Positions 6,841-9,227 of a stretch of 9,227 nucleotides of DNA are shown here, one piece after another. The position numbers were made by a program, and so were the translations under genes. Origin of the DNA: Sulfurovum sp. Lineage in GTDB: Bacteria; Campylobacterota; Campylobacteria; Campylobacterales; Sulfurovaceae. The stretch lies in contig WGDG01000162.1 of assembly GCA_015493425.1 (NCBI GenBank), positions 1 through 9,227 on the forward strand, in the 5' to 3' direction. Positions within the stretch are counted from its first letter, which is position 1. Each line of letters starts with the position of its first letter. The notes beneath the pieces were generated by a model. It ran no database searches. It was given only the letters and a program-made list of their open reading frames with translations, and was not told the origin of the DNA.

Positions 6841-8931
6841 ATGCCTAGAAGTCATAAACTTGAAGACCTGAGAAACATCGGTATTGCCGCGCACATCGAT
6901 GCCGGTAAAACAACAACAACAGAGCGTATACTTTTCTATACAGGTGTTGAACACAAGATTGGTGAAGTTCACGACGGTGCTGCAACGATGGACTGGATGG
7001 AGCAGGAGCAGGAGCGTGGTATTACCATTACCTCTGCAGCGACAACCTGTGAGTGGAGAGGCAAGCAGATCAACATCATCGACACTCCGGGCCACGTCGA
7101 CTTCACCATTGAAGTTGAACGTTCTATGAGAGTACTTGACGGTGCCGTCTCTGTATTCTGTGCGGTCGGTGGGGTTCAGCCTCAGTCTGAGACTGTATGG
7201 AGACAGCGTAACCGTTACGGTGTACCGTCTATCGTATTTGTCAACAAAATGGACAGAACCGGCGCAGACTTCTTTGAGGTTGAAAGACAGATCCGTGACA
7301 GACTCAAAGGTAACCCTGTACCTGTTCAGCTGCCTATCGGTGCTGAAGACAACTTTGAAGGGATCATCGATCTCGTTAAAATGAAAGAGATTGTATGGGA
7401 TGCCGAAGCGGCAATGGGTTCAGCGTACCATGAGCAGGAAATCCGTGATGAACTTCGTGAGCAGGCTGAAGAGTACAGAGAGAAAATGATTGAAGAGATC
7501 TCCTCTTGTGAAGCTAACGAAGCGCTGATGGAAAAATATATGGAAGGCGAAGAGCTGACCACTGAAGAGATCATGAATGGTATCAAACAGGCAACAATTC
7601 ATATGGAAATTGTGCCTATGACATGTGGTACGGCATTCAAAAACAAAGGTGTTCAGACACTGCTTGACGCTGTTGTTGATTTCCTTCCTGCACCAACAGA
7701 AGTACCTCCGATCAAAGGTACAAAAATGGATGATCCGGATGAAGAAGTAATCGTTGAATCTACTGATGACGGTGAATTTGCATCATTGGCATTTAAAATT
7801 ATGACTGACCCGTTTGTCGGTCAGCTGACATTCATCCGTGTTTACCGTGGATCACTCGAGTCAGGTTCTTACGTACTCAACTCAACAAAAGAGAAAAAAG
7901 AGCGCGTAGGTCGTATTATGAAAATGCATGCGATCAAAAGAGAAGAAGTTCCTGAAATCTATGCCGGTGAAATCGGTGCGGTTGTTGGACTGAAAAACAC
8001 CACTACCGGTGATACACTCTGTTCTGAAAAAGACAAAGTTGTTCTTGAAAGAATGGACTTCCCGGATCCTGTTATCTCTGTTGCGGTTGAGCCTAAAACA
8101 AAAGCTGACCAGGAGAAGATGGGTATCGCTCTTTCAAAACTGGCAGCGGAAGATCCTTCGTTCCGTGTCTCTACAGACGAAGAGTCTGGCCAGACGATCA
8201 TCTCAGGTATGGGTGAGCTTCACCTTGAGATCATTGTTGACCGTATGAAACGTGAATTCAAAGTTGAAGCGGAAGTAGGTGCACCTCAGGTTGCATACCG
8301 TGAAACAATCCGTAAAGCGGTTAACAAAGAATACAAGTATGCCAAGCAGTCTGGTGGTCGTGGTCAGTTCGGTCACGTTTACCTTAAACTTGAGCCGCTT
8401 GAGCCAGGTAGCGGATATGAATTTGTGGATGAAATCAAAGGTGGTGTTATTCCAAAAGAATTTATCGGGCCGGTTGATAAAGGTATTCAGGAAGCAATGC
8501 AAAGAGGTATCCAGGCAGGCTATCCTGTAGAAGATGTCAAAGTAACCCTCTATGATGGTTCTTACCACGATGTTGACTCCTCTGAAATGGCGTTTAAACT
8601 TGCTGGTTCTATGGGATTCCGTGAAGGTGCAAAAGAGGCAAACCCTGTTATTCTTGAGCCAATGATGAAGGTCGAAGTAGAAGTGCCTGAAGACTTTATG
8701 GGTGACGTTATTGGTGACATTTCCAAGAGACGTGGTAACGTTACCGGCATGGATGACAGAGCGGGTAATAAAATCGTGAACGCTTTCGTACCACTTTCAG
8801 AAATGTTTGGTTACTCCACAGACCTGCGTTCTATGACTCAGGGACGTGCAACATACGCGATGGAATTTGACCACTATGAGGAAGTGCCTCAGAATGTGGC
8901 GAAAGAAATCATCGAAAAGCGTAACAGCTAA
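6841..8931 (+). CDS. fusA: Translation elongation factor G
   Basis: GTPase that catalyses tRNA-mRNA translocation and, with RRF, ribosome recycling. It has 696 residues (E. coli 704). G domain: P-loop AHIDAGKT 17-24; switch I with RGITI 59-63; DTPGH 81-85, with H85 the catalytic histidine position; NKMD 135-138; and the G5-type GTAFKN 263-268. Domain II covers about 300-400, domain III about 405-480, and domain IV starts near 483 with GGRGQFGHV from 505. The domain IV tip loop is YHDVDSS (575-581), whose H576 corresponds to the tip histidine that enters the decoding centre. Domain V ends the protein. The SD AAGGAAG (6828-6834) overlaps the rpsG stop codon, which suits coupled translation. The full set of motifs argues for the canonical translocase rather than the TetM-like or EF-G2 paralogues. 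It is followed by a probable terminator, not by tuf. Confidence 0.98.
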   Translation: MPRSHKLEDLRNIGIAAHIDAGKTTTTERILFYTGVEHKIGEVHDGAATMDWMEQEQERGITITSAATTCEWRGKQINIIDTPGHVDFTIEVERSMRVLDGAVSVFCAVGGVQPQSETVWRQRNRYGVPSIVFVNKMDRTGADFFEVERQIRDRLKGNPVPVQLPIGAEDNFEGIIDLVKMKEIVWDAEAAMGSAYHEQEIRDELREQAEEYREKMIEEISSCEANEALMEKYMEGEELTTEEIMNGIKQATIHMEIVPMTCGTAFKNKGVQTLLDAVVDFLPAPTEVPPIKGTKMDDPDEEVIVESTDDGEFASLAFKIMTDPFVGQLTFIRVYRGSLESGSYVLNSTKEKKERVGRIMKMHAIKREEVPEIYAGEIGAVVGLKNTTTGDTLCSEKDKVVLERMDFPDPVISVAVEPKTKADQEKMGIALSKLAAEDPSFRVSTDEESGQTIISGMGELHLEIIVDRMKREFKVEAEVGAPQVAYRETIRKAVNKEYKYAKQSGGRGQFGHVYLKLEPLEPGSGYEFVDEIKGGVIPKEFIGPVDKGIQEAMQRGIQAGYPVEDVKVTLYDGSYHDVDSSEMAFKLAGSMGFREGAKEANPVILEPMMKVEVEVPEDFMGDVIGDISKRRGNVTGMDDRAGNKIVNAFVPLSEMFGYSTDLRSMTQGRATYAMEFDHYEEVPQNVAKEIIEKRNS

Positions 8932-8933
8932 TC

Positions 8934-9042
8934 TTTCGCAGTATTTCACTGCATCTTTGAAGGAGTGGTTCAGTCATGTACTGGGCGTACACTCCTTCAC
9001 CACAACCCTCAAATCTACAGCAAACTACTGCGAAATCTTTTT
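8934..9042 (+). terminator. Nested hairpin with T tract, probable fusA terminator
   Basis: TTTCGCAGTA (8934-8943) is perfectly complementary to TACTGCGAAA (9026-9035), which runs straight into TCTTTTT (9036-9042). Between them TGAAGGAGTG (8958-8967) pairs perfectly with CACTCCTTCA (8990-8999), and its loop holds CAGT/ACTG (8971-8974 with 8980-8983). The left arm can alternatively fold locally: GCAGT (8938-8942) with ACTGC (8948-8952) around ATTTC. The stem-then-T-tract order fits an intrinsic terminator, but the wide separation of the outer arms and the competing fold are unusual. Confidence 0.5.
8989..9012 (+). repeat. Imperfect 24-bp direct repeat, copy 1
   Basis: ACACTCCTTC, then CCACAA one base later, then TCAA. 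It matches copy 2 at 9114-9137 at 21 of 24 positions, and the first 10 are identical. This copy is also the right arm of the inner hairpin after fusA. Copies are 125 bp apart. Confidence 0.6.
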
Positions 9043-9113
9043 GGTTTTAGGAAGCTCTTTCCCCCAAACATTCAAATCTGAATACAACGCAATAAAAATT
9101 TTTCTATGTGTGA

Positions 9114-9137
9114 ACACTCCTTCTCCACAATCTTCAA
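9114..9137 (+). repeat. Imperfect 24-bp direct repeat, copy 2
   Basis: Second copy of the element at 8989-9012, differing at three positions. It has no local GAAGGAGTG partner beside it, so unlike copy 1 it does not form its own hairpin. The rest of 9051-9198 is AT-rich and shows no gene or strong structure apart from a small ATTCA/TGAAT hairpin (9070-9083). Confidence 0.6.
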
Positions 9138-9198
9138 CATAATAAATAATAGCACTTTCTTAAACCTTAACACTTAGCCCTTAACTCTGAAATATTCT

Positions 9199-9227
9199 GA
9201 TACAATACCACCATAAAAACCAAAGGA
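9199..9227 (+). promoter_or_regulatory. Promoter and ribosome binding site of a gene beyond the window
   Basis: TACAAT (9201-9206) in the context TCTGATACAATACCACC matches the rpsL promoter box: GATACAATAC here, GATATAATAC there. No convincing -35 is present. The window ends in AAAGGA (9222-9227), a good SD, so a start codon is expected within about 5-10 bases beyond the edge. The gene itself cannot be identified. Confidence 0.6.

Noticed and set aside
9094..9103. AAAAATTTTT palindrome as a bidirectional terminator
   Set aside because: There is no GC stem; it is only a short AT palindrome in AT-rich spacer.
8846..9142. 98-codon + strand frame covering the fusA end and the downstream spacer
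   Set aside because: It begins within conserved fusA codons in another frame, has no SD at its start and runs through the terminator-like structure.

Overview
The window is a stretch of core gene-expression genes, all on the + strand: the 3' third of rpoB, complete rpoC, rpsL, rpsG and fusA. Protein wording (for example the RpoC N-terminus), the 1510-residue RpoC, the order rpoBC-rpsL-rpsG-fusA and the sigma70 promoters with a good -10 and no clear -35 suggest a bacterium of the Campylobacterota, perhaps Sulfurovum- or Sulfurimonas-like. The phylum is a recognition from memory, not a computed placement. No phage, plasmid, CRISPR, IS or tRNA sequence was seen.

Layout: positions 1-5630 hold the end of the rpoBC operon, with rpoB and rpoC overlapping by 8 bases in different frames. 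Positions 5631-5837 are a spacer with a GC-rich hairpin (a weak terminator at best), a good -10 box and a leader of about 115 nt ending in an SD and a TTG start. Positions 5838-8931 are a str operon, rpsL-rpsG-fusA. It has a 152-nt structured gap before rpsG (a candidate S7 feedback site) and only 11 nt between rpsG and fusA. Positions 8932-9227 contain no convincing gene. They hold a nested hairpin ending in a T tract (probable fusA terminator), a 24-bp imperfect direct repeat, and at the far end a promoter and SD for a gene beyond the window. tuf does not follow fusA inside the window.

How the genes work together: rpoB and rpoC encode the two catalytic subunits of RNA polymerase. rpsL and rpsG encode S12 and S7 of the small ribosomal subunit, and fusA encodes the GTPase that drives translocation on that ribosome. 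Putting them in series lets transcription and translation capacity be set together. The weak hairpin after rpoC suggests some readthrough from rpoBC into str on top of the internal promoter.

I found no new protein system here. The parts that merit a second look are non-coding or architectural: the rpoB/rpoC junction one base from fusion, the large repeat-built insert in RpoC, the TTG start and structured leader of rpsL, the rpsL-rpsG gap, and the nested alternative hairpins with a repeat after fusA.
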